A stretch of DNA of 41,999 nucleotides, taken from the NCBI RefSeq assembly GCF_020630935.1, contig NZ_JAHDIG010000014.1:6012-48010 (forward strand), read 5' to 3'. Shown here piece after piece: positions 9,567 through 18,685 of this stretch (position 1 is its first letter; every line of letters starts with the position of its first letter). The DNA is from Bernardetia sp. (GTDB taxonomy: Bacteria; Bacteroidota; Bacteroidia; Cytophagales; Bernardetiaceae). Position numbers and translations under genes: made by a program. The notes below the pieces were generated by a model. The model was not told the origin of the DNA, ran no database searches, and worked only from the letters and a program-made list of their open reading frames with translations.

Positions 9567-9582
9567 ACATACTAAAGTATGT
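9567..9582. promoter_or_regulatory. Palindrome upstream of the DtxR-type gene, candidate operator
   Basis: ACATACT, two bases, AGTATGT: a perfect 7-bp inverted repeat 56 nt upstream of the preferred DtxR-type start. Its position and symmetry suit autoregulation, but no match to a known DtxR or MntR box is claimed. Confidence 0.35.
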
Positions 9583-9592
9583 TCTACATTTT

Positions 9593-9610
9593 CACACTCT
9601 GAAGAGTGTG
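9593..9610. terminator. 8-bp inverted repeat immediately after the hydrolase stop
   Basis: CACACTCT, GA, AGAGTGTG: a perfect hairpin one base past the hydrolase stop codon on the minus strand. It lacks a T tract, so it could be a weak terminator, an mRNA 3'-stabilising hairpin or an operator. Confidence 0.35.
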
Positions 9611-10540
9611 CTACTTTAGCCATTCTACTATTTTTGGAAAATGGTCGTTTGCAGCGTCTTTGTGTGTAAGCATGTTGTTATGGTCGTAGTCGTGTAGGTT
9701 TTGGTTTTCTTTTGACAAAAGCCAAAACTCATCTTTTTCATTGTCCATTTCTTCTTTGAGGAGTTTGACATCATTCGGATTGCCTAAAATAGTATCATTT
9801 ATGGCAGCAATATGAAGCGTTTTGGGAAAGTATTTTTTCTCATTTTTTAGCTGCTGAAAAGCCTTTTGATAATCAAAACTATCTCTACAAAGCCACTTGT
9901 CTTCATAAATCCATCTGTTGGATTCTCTTATAAATTCTCTACTTTCATTGTCTGTTCCAAACTTAAATTTTGTATTGGGAAAATATCCCATCGTCTTGCT
10001 CAAAATTTTTCCAGTAACATTCCAAACCAAATCTATTTTTACTATTTTTTCTCTTCCCTTTGTTCTGATTCTTCGTTTGCTTCCAAAAAACACCATTTTC
10101 TTTGCTGCTTCGGCGACTTGTGGAAACCGAATCATAAACGGAGGAATCATTACTCCACCCCAAGAGTGCGCTCCCCAATACATTGGAAAACTACCTTTTA
10201 TTTCTCTGACTTTGTTAGCAAAGGCTGGCAAATCTTCCAAAATATATTCTGTCTGCCCAAAAGTAGAGTATTTACTTATATTTGGCGTGCTTTTTCCTTT
10301 GCCTCTAAGGTCTGCTACAAAAACATCAAAACCATTTTGAGCCAAATACGAACCCAACCCTTTTTCATTTTCAGAATAAAAAATACGTCCGTTTTCTACA
10401 CTTCCATGAATGAGAAGAATAGAAGGTAGATTTTGCAATTTTTCCTTATCTATTTCTTGTTTATGGATTCGTTTTAGATGAAGAATGTCATTGCTCTCAT
10501 TTTTTAAATCAATAAAAAAAGATTCATACTTTAATGGCAT
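9611..10540 (-). CDS. Alpha/beta-fold hydrolase
   Basis: A 309-residue cytoplasmic hydrolase. The HG oxyanion motif is in LLIHGS (about residues 42-47). The nucleophile elbow is GAHSWGG with Ser126. The acid is probably the Asp of AINDTILGN, and the base is a His in the C-terminal HNNMLTHKD stretch. Typical substrates of the family are esters or acylglycerols, but the actual substrate is unknown. It lies upstream of the DtxR-type and AraC-type genes on the same strand, with about 100 nt and two palindromes between, so the three may be partly co-transcribed. It is divergent from the M48 peptidase gene. Confidence 0.85.
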   Translation of the reverse strand: MPLKYESFFIDLKNESNDILHLKRIHKQEIDKEKLQNLPSILLIHGSVENGRIFYSENEKGLGSYLAQNGFDVFVADLRGKGKSTPNISKYSTFGQTEYILEDLPAFANKVREIKGSFPMYWGAHSWGGVMIPPFMIRFPQVAEAAKKMVFFGSKRRIRTKGREKIVKIDLVWNVTGKILSKTMGYFPNTKFKFGTDNESREFIRESNRWIYEDKWLCRDSFDYQKAFQQLKNEKKYFPKTLHIAAINDTILGNPNDVKLLKEEMDNEKDEFWLLSKENQNLHDYDHNNMLTHKDAANDHFPKIVEWLK

Positions 10541-10686
10541 TATTTTTTGATTAGTCTTTCTAAAATTTACTATTCACTTATTTTTTTTCAAAACTTTATA
10601 CAAAAAAAGGTGTTTTGAAAGCAACAAACAAGTTTTTATGACTTTTTCTATTTGTTTTCAAATCACTTTTTAAACTCTATTTTTTT

Positions 10687-11505
10687 ATGAAGAAAATATC
10701 TTATCTCTCTTTTATTGTGCTGCTCTACTTTGTAACAGCCTGTGCTACTGCCCCACTCACAGGCAGAAAACAGTTAAAACTTTTACCAGATTCTGAAATT
10801 CATCAGATGAGCTTTCAAGCCTACAACGAAATGCTAAGTCAGCAAAAAGTTGTGAAAGGAACTAGCGAAGCTCAAACTGTACAGCAAGTAGGAGAACGCA
10901 TCCAGTATGCTGTTGAGACCTATTTAAAACAAAATAACCTATCTCATTTGATAGAAGGCTTTAAGTGGGAATATAATTTGGTAGAAGAAGCCTCTGCCAA
11001 TGCCTCTTGTATGCCAGGTGGAAAGGTTGTTTTTCATACAGGCATCATGCCGATTTGCCAAACGCCAACTGGTGTAGGTGTCGTGATGGGACACGAAATT
11101 GCTCACGCTGTGGCAAGCCATGGAAATGAAAGAATGAGTCAAGCTATGGCAGCACAGGGCGTTTTATCACTAGGAGCAGCTTTTATGAACCAAAAGCCAA
11201 CCCTTGCGAATCAGCTTATTTTGCAAGCTGCTGGAATAGGCACACAGGTAGGACTTTTAAAGTTTTCAAGAGACCAAGAATCGGAAGCCGACCGTTTAGG
11301 GCTTATCTTTATGGCAATGGCTGGCTACAACCCCAATGAAGCAGTACCGTTTTGGCAACGTATGAACGCACAAGCAGGAGGACAAGCTCCACCAGAGTTT
11401 TTATCTACTCACCCTCATGCTGATACACGAATAAATAATCTTAAAAAATGGATGCCAGAAGCGATGAAATATTATAATGCTTCGCCGTATAAAGGGAAAC
11501 CTTAA
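10687..11505 (+). CDS. M48 family metallopeptidase, lipoprotein
   Basis: A 272-residue periplasmic zinc peptidase. The signal peptide ends in the lipobox VTAC (Cys19). Downstream the mature protein has the zinc motif HEIAH (His136, Glu137, His140) within VMGHEIAHAVASHG, and the third ligand Glu200 in QESEADRLG. The C-terminal STHPHADTRI segment is typical of the single-domain YcaL/LoiP/BepA-type M48 peptidases. These act in envelope protein quality control. It has no TPR domain, unlike BepA. It is convergent with the gene at 11561, with a strong palindrome between. Confidence 0.93.
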   Translation: MKKISYLSFIVLLYFVTACATAPLTGRKQLKLLPDSEIHQMSFQAYNEMLSQQKVVKGTSEAQTVQQVGERIQYAVETYLKQNNLSHLIEGFKWEYNLVEEASANASCMPGGKVVFHTGIMPICQTPTGVGVVMGHEIAHAVASHGNERMSQAMAAQGVLSLGAAFMNQKPTLANQLILQAAGIGTQVGLLKFSRDQESEADRLGLIFMAMAGYNPNEAVPFWQRMNAQAGGQAPPEFLSTHPHADTRINNLKKWMPEAMKYYNASPYKGKP

Positions 11506-11517
11506 TTTTTATTATTC

Positions 11518-11544
11518 AATTTGTGGGACAGTGTCCCACAAATT
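11518..11544. terminator. Perfect 13-bp palindrome between convergent genes
   Basis: AATTTGTGGGACA, one G, TGTCCCACAAATT. It sits 13 nt after the M48 stop and 17 nt after the end of the opposing gene. It is probably a bidirectional terminator, although no long T run follows. It could also be a dispersed palindromic repeat. Confidence 0.5.
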
Positions 11545-11560
11545 GGGTATTAGCTTCTTT

Positions 11561-12247
11561 TTATCTAATAAATTCTGCTGTTATATCTCTTTGAGTATAA
11601 AAATCATAATATATCTTTTCATCAAAACCATCTTTATATGCTTGTAAAAATAACTTAATAGCATTAAGATTATCTCCCTCTAACTTTTCAATATCAATAT
11701 TTTCGTTAATATATTTTTTTATAGTTTCAACAGAACTCCACTTAAACCATTTCTTTATAATTCTATAACCTGTTATTCCACCATACAAGGAAGTCCAGCG
11801 ATAATCAATAATTAGAGTAGATATTAAAAATTTAAAGAAATACTCTTCGTTTTTAAAGGCTCGCTCTCGTAAACATTTCTTTGAATTTTTATTTGATGCA
11901 ATTATTAAGCAGGTAAGTTGACTAATATCAATATTTTTTTCAGAGACTAGATAACAAATTAGCTCATTTATTTTTTTACTTACTTTATTTTTAGGATTTT
12001 GTATCTGTTTCTTTTCTATAAGATAAAAGAGATGACTGTAAGTTGAAGTATACCTCTCTTCATATTTATCCAAATCCTCTAAAAAACTTATAAGGTCTAA
12101 GAGTGTTATAAATAATTTATTAGATTTGTTAAGTAGTAATTGTTCGACATATTCCATTTGCATTTGACCGTCGAACTCTTTTATGAAGATATGATTTGAG
12201 TAAAATACGAGTATATCCATAGGGCGTTTCATGTAAAACCTCTTCAT
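11561..12247 (-). CDS. C-terminal part of the KAP-type NTPase in a second frame (probable frameshift product)
   Basis: This 228-residue frame lies directly downstream of the KAP NTPase frame and overlaps it by 119 nt in a different frame. It has no signal peptide, no recognisable motif and a helical, Lys/Ile-rich composition like the preceding protein. The ATG at 12247 lies inside the NTPase coding sequence. The most economical reading is that it is the true C-terminus of the NTPase, detached by a single-base insertion. Removing one base from the run at 12179-12182 would join the two into about 720 residues. It could instead be a separate small gene with a long overlap, which is less likely. 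Confidence 0.5.
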   Translation of the reverse strand: MKRFYMKRPMDILVFYSNHIFIKEFDGQMQMEYVEQLLLNKSNKLFITLLDLISFLEDLDKYEERYTSTYSHLFYLIEKKQIQNPKNKVSKKINELICYLVSEKNIDISQLTCLIIASNKNSKKCLRERAFKNEEYFFKFLISTLIIDYRWTSLYGGITGYRIIKKWFKWSSVETIKKYINENIDIEKLEGDNLNAIKLFLQAYKDGFDEKIYYDFYTQRDITAEFIR

Positions 12248-13733
12248 AATGATAAATTAAATACCTATCAATAAAAGTATTTATCGCCTCTAAACAACTC
12301 AAATCTTTTGATTCTATTATTTTTTCTCTTATTCTGTGTCCAAATTTCGTAAATAATTCTGCTGTTTTATTTCGTTTTTCTATATGTTTCAGAACTTCTA
12401 TCTTTTTTTCTATATCAGCCCCTACAAATAGCTGATATTCTTGTTCTGAAATACTATCTTGAGGAATAGATAATGAAAAATAATTATCAAAATAGTATTT
12501 ATTAAATATTCCTTTTTCTATTGAGTAATTCTTTGGCAAACTATAATTTACTGTTTCAGTACCTAGATTGAATAATTGATTAACTATTAACCTAGCATTA
12601 TTTTTCAACTGTTTATAACTCTCTGTTTCCTTTAGTTTTGTTTTAGAAGAATCAATCTGATAAGAGTGCATATAAGCCCCTTGTTGTACTTCAGACTTCA
12701 ATAAACTTGCTTTATTGTTTGGTATAAATTCGTACGCTGATTTATCAAAAACTCTTAGAGCTTCCACAAGCATAAAATGCTTTATGTTTACATCATTATG
12801 TATTCCTTCCAGTCTCAACTTCACAGCATTTATGAATCTGTAAACATCTCTTAAAGTTTGAAAGTAATTTTGCAAGAGAGTATCAGCCTCTGCAAACTCT
12901 TTCAACTCTTTTGTTAATTCAACATTCTTAGAAAAAAGTGTTACTACTTCTTCAACAAATATCTTTTGTATTACAGATTGAGAAACCTTTGGTAGAGTGT
13001 AATCTACTTGTACAATTTTTTCTAAATACTTTTCTCCATTTTCTCCGAATTTACTTTTTAATGCACTAACAACAACATCATAATCATAACATAAAATAAA
13101 AACAGTATTTGCAAAATTTGCATTCAGCTTTACTAATTGAAATATTTCTGTTATTTCATTTGGTGTAAGTCTGTCAATATCATCAATAGTGATGTATATT
13201 TTTAAACCTGTTTCTATTATGCTTTTGTCTATATTTTTTTTATGAGCATGTACATCTTCTATTTTGTTGAGACTATTGATAAAATTTTTAAAAGAACTTG
13301 TTACACGACTTGACGCACCTACTAAAGTAGGATTACTAGCTAGTATATAAGCATTAACAAATAACTCTAAGCTATCTAAAAAAGGAGATAATTTTTTAGC
13401 ATGCTTTTTAACAAAGCCTACATCTTTCGTAATAACTAAATATAATTCTTTAAAAAAGATAGTTTGTAATTCTTTTTGTCCAGAAAACATCCAAGGGTTA
13501 AACCTTATTATAACAGGCTTATAGTCATCATTTTCTGTCAAATCTTCTATTTTCTGAACAATAAAGTTTAATAGTGTTGATTTTCCAGCTCCCCACTGTC
13601 CATTTATTCCAATCACAAGACTTTCATGATTATCAGAAAATGAGTTTACTATTCCATTAGCAATTTGAGTAGCAAATGGTTCTCTACCTAAACGGTCTTC
13701 TTTAATGTCCTTTAGTTCTGCATCTATTTTCAT
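12129..13733 (-). CDS. KAP family P-loop NTPase, probably 3'-frameshifted
   Basis: The protein has a Walker A motif GQWGAGKST (about residues 45-53), the family-typical RFNPWMFSG segment (about 78-85) and a Walker B YITIDDIDRL (about 180-189). This order defines KAP NTPases, which often sit at the membrane and occur in defence or conflict loci. No clear pair of inserted membrane helices is seen in this copy. The last 40 or so residues (after YHYEEVLHETP) become Arg-rich and unlike the rest, and they overlap the frame ending at 11561. A frameshift within about 12150-12240 is therefore suspected. It begins 21 nt after the radA stop and may be co-transcribed with it. Confidence 0.8.
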   Translation of the reverse strand: MKIDAELKDIKEDRLGREPFATQIANGIVNSFSDNHESLVIGINGQWGAGKSTLLNFIVQKIEDLTENDDYKPVIIRFNPWMFSGQKELQTIFFKELYLVITKDVGFVKKHAKKLSPFLDSLELFVNAYILASNPTLVGASSRVTSSFKNFINSLNKIEDVHAHKKNIDKSIIETGLKIYITIDDIDRLTPNEITEIFQLVKLNANFANTVFILCYDYDVVVSALKSKFGENGEKYLEKIVQVDYTLPKVSQSVIQKIFVEEVVTLFSKNVELTKELKEFAEADTLLQNYFQTLRDVYRFINAVKLRLEGIHNDVNIKHFMLVEALRVFDKSAYEFIPNNKASLLKSEVQQGAYMHSYQIDSSKTKLKETESYKQLKNNARLIVNQLFNLGTETVNYSLPKNYSIEKGIFNKYYFDNYFSLSIPQDSISEQEYQLFVGADIEKKIEVLKHIEKRNKTAELFTKFGHRIREKIIESKDLSCLEAINTFIDRYLIYHYEEVLHETPYGYTRILLKSYLHKRVRRSNANGICRTITT

Positions 13734-13754
13734 AATTATATTTTTTGATATTTT

Positions 13755-15140
13755 CTAAAAAACCAACTTAATCACATCTTCCAACGTCTTGGTGAGTTTC
13801 ACTTCAATTTTAAACTTCTTCAAATCTAGTCCCTTAACATTGTATTTTGAAATAACAATCTGCCTAAAACCTAACTTTTCAGCTTCTGAAATGCGTTGTT
13901 CTATGCGCTGAACAGCTCTAATTTCTCCCCCCAAACCCACTTCGGCAGCAAAACAAATATCCGAACTGATAGGCGAGTTTTCTAGCGATGAAATAAGCGA
14001 CGTACAGACAGCCAAATCTAGCGCAGGGTCTTCCACCTTAAAACCACCTGCAATATTCAAGAAAACATCTTGCGTTCCAAATCTAAAACCTCCACGCTTT
14101 TCCAAAACAGCCAAAAGCATATTCAAACGCTTGGCATCAAAGCCTGTACTGCTTCGTTGAGGTGTTCCGTAGGCTGCAATGCTCACTAATGATTGTACTT
14201 CTATCAGCAAAGGACGATTTCCTTCCATCGTTGTGCCGATAGTAATTCCTCCAATGACTTCATCTCGCTGCGACATCAAAATCTCTGATGGATTACTGAC
14301 TTCACGAAGTCCAGTAGATTGCATTTCATAAATTCCCAGTTCGGAGGTAGAACCAAAACGGTTTTTGATAGTACGCAAAATTCTGTACGACATGTGCCTG
14401 TCGCCTTCAAATTGCAAAACGGTATCGACCATGTGTTCCAACACTTTTGGTCCTGCAAGTGAGCCTTCTTTTGTAATGTGTCCAATAAGAAAAACAGGTG
14501 TTCCTGTTTCCTTAGCAAAGCGCAAAAGTTCGGCAGCACACTCACGCACCTGCGAAACGCTTCCAGCCGAGGATTCTATATGTGCTGTATGGAGGGTCTG
14601 AATGGAATCTATTACCAAAACATCTGGCTTAGACTGTTCTATCTGAATAAAAATATTTTGTGTATTCGTCTCGTTCAAAACCAAGCAATTTTCAGAATAG
14701 GCTTCCAGACGCTCGGCACGCAGTTTTATCTGCTGTTCGCTCTCCTCTCCAGAAACGTACAAAACGGTGTGGTCTTTCAAAGCTAAAGCCACTTGCAACA
14801 TCAATGTAGATTTTCCAATCCCTGGTTCTCCTCCTATCAAGACCAAAGAACCCTGCACCAAACCACTTCCCAAGACTCGGTTGAGTTCTCCATCGTGGGT
14901 AGAGATTCTAGCAAAATCTGTTTTTTCAATTTCAGAGAGTTTTTTGGGTTTGTTGGAAGCTCTTCTCTGATTATCGCTTTGCCAAAGTTTTTGAACGTCG
15001 TTTTTGCTTGTTCCTTTATCAATTACTTCTTCTACGAAAGTATTCCATTCCTCACAAGAAGGACATTTTCCCATCCATTTCGGAGATTCGTAACCACATT
15101 CTTGACAAAAATGGGCTGTTTTGGTTTTCTTTTTAGCCAT
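13755..15140 (-). CDS. radA: DNA repair protein RadA
   Basis: At 461 residues this is a full-length RadA (Sms), a RecA-like ATPase that drives branch migration during recombination. The N-terminal zinc finger uses Cys12, Cys15, Cys26 and Cys29. Walker A is GGEPGIGKST (103-112). The RadA signature KNRFG is at 259-263. The C-terminal Lon-protease-like domain includes the FLNIAGGFKVEDPALDLA stretch. All key residues are present. The KAP NTPase gene follows closely. Confidence 0.97.
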   Translation of the reverse strand: MAKKKTKTAHFCQECGYESPKWMGKCPSCEEWNTFVEEVIDKGTSKNDVQKLWQSDNQRRASNKPKKLSEIEKTDFARISTHDGELNRVLGSGLVQGSLVLIGGEPGIGKSTLMLQVALALKDHTVLYVSGEESEQQIKLRAERLEAYSENCLVLNETNTQNIFIQIEQSKPDVLVIDSIQTLHTAHIESSAGSVSQVRECAAELLRFAKETGTPVFLIGHITKEGSLAGPKVLEHMVDTVLQFEGDRHMSYRILRTIKNRFGSTSELGIYEMQSTGLREVSNPSEILMSQRDEVIGGITIGTTMEGNRPLLIEVQSLVSIAAYGTPQRSSTGFDAKRLNMLLAVLEKRGGFRFGTQDVFLNIAGGFKVEDPALDLAVCTSLISSLENSPISSDICFAAEVGLGGEIRAVQRIEQRISEAEKLGFRQIVISKYNVKGLDLKKFKIEVKLTKTLEDVIKLVF

Positions 15141-15220
15141 TTGTTATGCTAATAAATTTAGATTTTTGAATTTAATAATTCAAATTTAGCTAAAAAAATT
15201 AGTTTTTACGACTTTATTTA

Positions 15221-15907
15221 TTAAAAAATTCCGTCTTCAAATAAGTTGATGCGTTGTTTTTCTTCTTTCTTCTTAAACACGTCTTCATAATGTCTTCCTT
15301 GAATTTTTCTTGCAGCTACTGGAAAAATGATTTTAGTGCTATCGTTGATAATCTCTGCATTCTCAATGAGAACTTTGTAATAATTGTCTATAACTTCTGT
15401 TTCTTTTTTAATTAAAAATAATTGTCTGCCATCTCTTAGATGAATAGTAGTGTATTTCCAGTTATTTGTTTCAGAATGTATGGCTCTAATTTGATACTTC
15501 ACAAAAAGATGTCCTATTTTTGATAAAAATATACTGTCACTTTTATTATCTCTTACCCCGACATTGAATCCAAGAATTTCGTGATTTATATCTTCGTCAC
15601 TATCAAATAATTCTAGGTGTCCGTGATAATATATTATATCGTCATCTAAAAAAGTGTAGTTCCAATTCGCTTCAGCATCAACGCTATCAATTTTAGAAGT
15701 ATCTTTTACTACTTTAGATATTTTTATAACAGAATTTTTTATCTGTGTTTCCATTCCCTCCAACTCCCACAAATCTTCCAGTTCTTCTTTTGTAAAATCT
15801 TTATATTCTTTGTCTTTTTCTTGCTTTGGTAGATTTACAAAAATGGTAAAACCAATAATCAGAATCAGTAAAGAAATTCCTGTAAAAGCTGATAGTTTAG
15901 TTTTCAT
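15221..15907 (-). CDS. Membrane-anchored protein of unknown function
   Basis: A 228-residue protein with one N-terminal hydrophobic segment (about residues 9-25, LLILIIGFTIFV), followed by a charged, probably periplasmic domain rich in beta strands. No lipobox Cys is present, so it is probably anchored by an uncleaved signal. I recognise no family motif. It lies upstream of radA on the same strand (80 nt gap) and is divergent from the Ser/Thr kinase gene. Confidence 0.55.
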   Translation of the reverse strand: MKTKLSAFTGISLLILIIGFTIFVNLPKQEKDKEYKDFTKEELEDLWELEGMETQIKNSVIKISKVVKDTSKIDSVDAEANWNYTFLDDDIIYYHGHLELFDSDEDINHEILGFNVGVRDNKSDSIFLSKIGHLFVKYQIRAIHSETNNWKYTTIHLRDGRQLFLIKKETEVIDNYYKVLIENAEIINDSTKIIFPVAARKIQGRHYEDVFKKKEEKQRINLFEDGIF

Positions 15908-16027
15908 TTTTTTCGTAGAGGGTTGTTAAACGTTAAAATTACGACTTTTTTGAGCAATTCTAGGGTTTCGAATACTCCTATTTTGTAAATTGAAAAATAA
16001 TAGACCATTACTCACAGAAACAACGCT

Positions 16028-18685
16028 ATGGACGCACAACGCTGGCAACTCATTCAAGATATTTTTTCAGAAGCATTAGAACTACAAGGAAAGGAGCGAG
16101 AAGATTATATTCAATCCAAAACAGAAGGCGATACAGAACTTAAAGAAGAAGTTGAAAAGCTCATAGCAGGAGCAGAAAAAGCAGATAGTTTTTTTGGAAA
16201 TTTAGAAGATAAGGTATCTGATGTGTGGCAAAAAGCTGCCGAAACTACACTGTTGCAAGAAGGCGAGAAAGTAGGAGTTTATCAGATTGAAAAAGAACTG
16301 GGGCGTGGTGGAATGGCTGTGGTGTATTTAGCAAAGCGAATTGATGGAGAATTTGAGCAGAAAGTAGCGATTAAAGTGATTAAACGTGGAATGGACTCTG
16401 ACGAAGTTTTGAGGCGTTTCATGGCTGAAAAACAGATTTTGGCTTCACTCAATCATCCCAATATTTCAAAAATATTGAATAGTGGGCTTGCGCCAAATGG
16501 TTTGCCTTATTTTGTGATGGAATACATTGAAGGAGATGATTTAGTAGAATATTGCAATAAAAATAATCTTTCCATAAAAGAACGACTGGAAGTTTTTATT
16601 CAAGTATGTAGAACCATTCAGCACGCTCATAGGAATCTTGTTATTCATAGAGATTTGAAACCATCTAATATCATTGTAGAAAATAGCAAAGAGAACCTAC
16701 GTAATTCTTTAAAATTACTAGACTTCGGAATTGCAAAGGTTTTAGATGAAGAAAATGACCTCCGAACCAAAACGGCAATGCGTCTGCTTACGCCAGAGTA
16801 TGCTAGTCCAGAGCAAATACAGGGCGCAGTTATCAGTACGTCAAGTGATATTTATCAGCTTGGTATTTTACTTTTTGAGCTACTTAGTGGGCGACGACCT
16901 TTCGTCTTTGATAAAAATGAATCGGTTTTGGAGTGGGAGAAAAAACTTACTACTTCCCAAACACCAACCCCTTCCAAAATTTATGAGCAGTTTTCAGAAC
17001 AAGAAGCGAAAGAAATAGCCAAACAGCGTAAGACAGACAAAAATCAACTTAAAAAAGTATTAAAATCTGAACTACAATCGATTGTCTTGATGGCACTTCG
17101 AACCGAACCCGAAAGGCGTTACCAGTCGGCAGAACAGTTAGCAGAAGATATTGAGCGTTATCTTACCAATCGTCCAATAATAGCCAAACCCAACTCGTGG
17201 GGTTACAAAACAAGAAAAGCATTTGAGAGAAACAAACTCGCTTGGGTCGGTTTTACACTTCTATTTTTAGCACTTGTTGGAGGAATTTTTGGAACAACTT
17301 ATCAAGCCTACATTGCAAAAAAAGAAAAGCAACGTGCAGAACAGGAAAAACTAAGAGCCGAACAAACCCTAGATTTTATTACCGACTTGTTTAAAAGTCC
17401 AGACCCACGTCTGCAAGACTCAGAAGGAAAAGACATCAAAGTAAGTGATTTTTTGAAGGCAAGTGAGAAGAAAGTATTTAGAAATTTGCAAGACCAACCA
17501 GTTCTTCAAAATGAACTTTTGACAATTCTCTCTAATTTGTATGATAACATGAATCTTGCTAAGGAAGGAACAGAATTAGAGAAAAAACTCTTACCAAAAT
17601 TCATAGAAGAGTATGGAGAAAATTCGCCACAGGCAGCAGAAAGCATACGAAAACTAGCAGCTTGGTCTTTTGAAACTAGCAAAGACGTAGAAAAAACAGA
17701 TTCTATTTTTAATGAAGCCTTTGATATTTTTGAAAAAACGTATGACAAACAGCATCCCAAATATGCAACGTTACTCAATGAATACGGACTATTTTTGCAA
17801 ATTTCAAGAGCTGATGTAGCAAAAGCTGACTCTGTTTTGAAAGTTGCTGGAGAGATATTTATTCAAAATGATACAATAACAGCCGATTATGGAAACAATC
17901 TGTCTTTTCGTGGACTTATTGCCAACCAAATGGGAAGAGTAGATGAAGCACTTGATTTGTATGAAAGAGAATTATTCATTAAGCAAAAAATAAATCAAGA
18001 TTCGGTTGGTCTAGCACTTGTCAAGATAAATATTGCTTCTATTTATTTTAAAAAACAAAATCTTATTCGTGCCGAAGCTCTCAACAAAGAAGCATTGAAA
18101 ATAATGGAAAGAGAATTAGGCACAGAACACAAACACACTCTGACAGCACTTAATAACCTAGCAGCCGTTTATGCAGCGCAGTCTAGGTACGATTTGGGAA
18201 AACCAGTTGCCCTACGTGCTTATCATGAGTTTACAAAAAAATATGGAAGGAAAAATGATAAAACAGCAGCAGCAGCACTCAACACAGGCTTCTATTATGT
18301 AAAACTAAATCAGTTTGATTCTGCCTTAGTTTTGATAAATGAAGCTAACCAAACCTACCAAGAACTTTTTGGAGAAAACCATTATGTTACGGGAGTTCCA
18401 CTTTTGGCTAGAGTAGAAATTTGGTTAGAAAAAAATCAGCCTCAAAAAGCACTAGCAGATGCTCAAGAAGCTGACAAACTTCTTTCCACTCCACCTATTC
18501 CAACTATTCATTATTATAGAGGAATGGTAAACTTTCGCTTAGGAAGTAGTTATGTAGCCTTAAACCAAAAAGAAAAAGGCAAAGAATATCTACAAAAAGC
18601 TGTAGATATTCTAATGCAAAGTAATGGAGAAACTCATTATGCCACAAAAGCTGCTGTAGCAGAATTAAATACTTTGTTTGAGTAA
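16028..18685 (+). CDS. Transmembrane Ser/Thr protein kinase with TPR-like C-terminal region
   Basis: This 885-residue protein has an N-terminal helical region (RWQLIQDIF, typical of bacterial Pkn kinases with TPRs). A complete Hanks-type kinase domain follows: glycine loop GRGGMAVVY, Lys116 in VAIKVI, catalytic HRDLKPSN (207-214), DFG at 232-234 and the SPE variant of APE. After a short linker there is one membrane helix (about 404-426) and then a coiled stretch. About 450 residues of tetratricopeptide-like repeats follow (for example ALNNLAAVYAAQSRYDLG). The kinase therefore faces the cytoplasm and the TPR region the periplasm. The signal and targets are unknown. The 3' end overlaps the convergent Thg1-like gene by 21 nt. 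Confidence 0.93.
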   Translation: MDAQRWQLIQDIFSEALELQGKEREDYIQSKTEGDTELKEEVEKLIAGAEKADSFFGNLEDKVSDVWQKAAETTLLQEGEKVGVYQIEKELGRGGMAVVYLAKRIDGEFEQKVAIKVIKRGMDSDEVLRRFMAEKQILASLNHPNISKILNSGLAPNGLPYFVMEYIEGDDLVEYCNKNNLSIKERLEVFIQVCRTIQHAHRNLVIHRDLKPSNIIVENSKENLRNSLKLLDFGIAKVLDEENDLRTKTAMRLLTPEYASPEQIQGAVISTSSDIYQLGILLFELLSGRRPFVFDKNESVLEWEKKLTTSQTPTPSKIYEQFSEQEAKEIAKQRKTDKNQLKKVLKSELQSIVLMALRTEPERRYQSAEQLAEDIERYLTNRPIIAKPNSWGYKTRKAFERNKLAWVGFTLLFLALVGGIFGTTYQAYIAKKEKQRAEQEKLRAEQTLDFITDLFKSPDPRLQDSEGKDIKVSDFLKASEKKVFRNLQDQPVLQNELLTILSNLYDNMNLAKEGTELEKKLLPKFIEEYGENSPQAAESIRKLAAWSFETSKDVEKTDSIFNEAFDIFEKTYDKQHPKYATLLNEYGLFLQISRADVAKADSVLKVAGEIFIQNDTITADYGNNLSFRGLIANQMGRVDEALDLYERELFIKQKINQDSVGLALVKINIASIYFKKQNLIRAEALNKEALKIMERELGTEHKHTLTALNNLAAVYAAQSRYDLGKPVALRAYHEFTKKYGRKNDKTAAAALNTGFYYVKLNQFDSALVLINEANQTYQELFGENHYVTGVPLLARVEIWLEKNQPQKALADAQEADKLLSTPPIPTIHYYRGMVNFRLGSSYVALNQKEKGKEYLQKAVDILMQSNGETHYATKAAVAELNTLFE

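Noticed and set aside
9866-10429. 187-codon plus-strand open frame opposite the hydrolase
   Set aside because: The hydrolase has an intact catalytic motif set on the minus strand. The opposite frame has no motif and a Ser/Phe/Lys-rich shadow composition.
14793-15152. 119-codon plus-strand open frame opposite radA
   Set aside because: Overlaps the conserved zinc finger and Walker A coding sequence of RadA. Phe/Ser/Cys-rich shadow.
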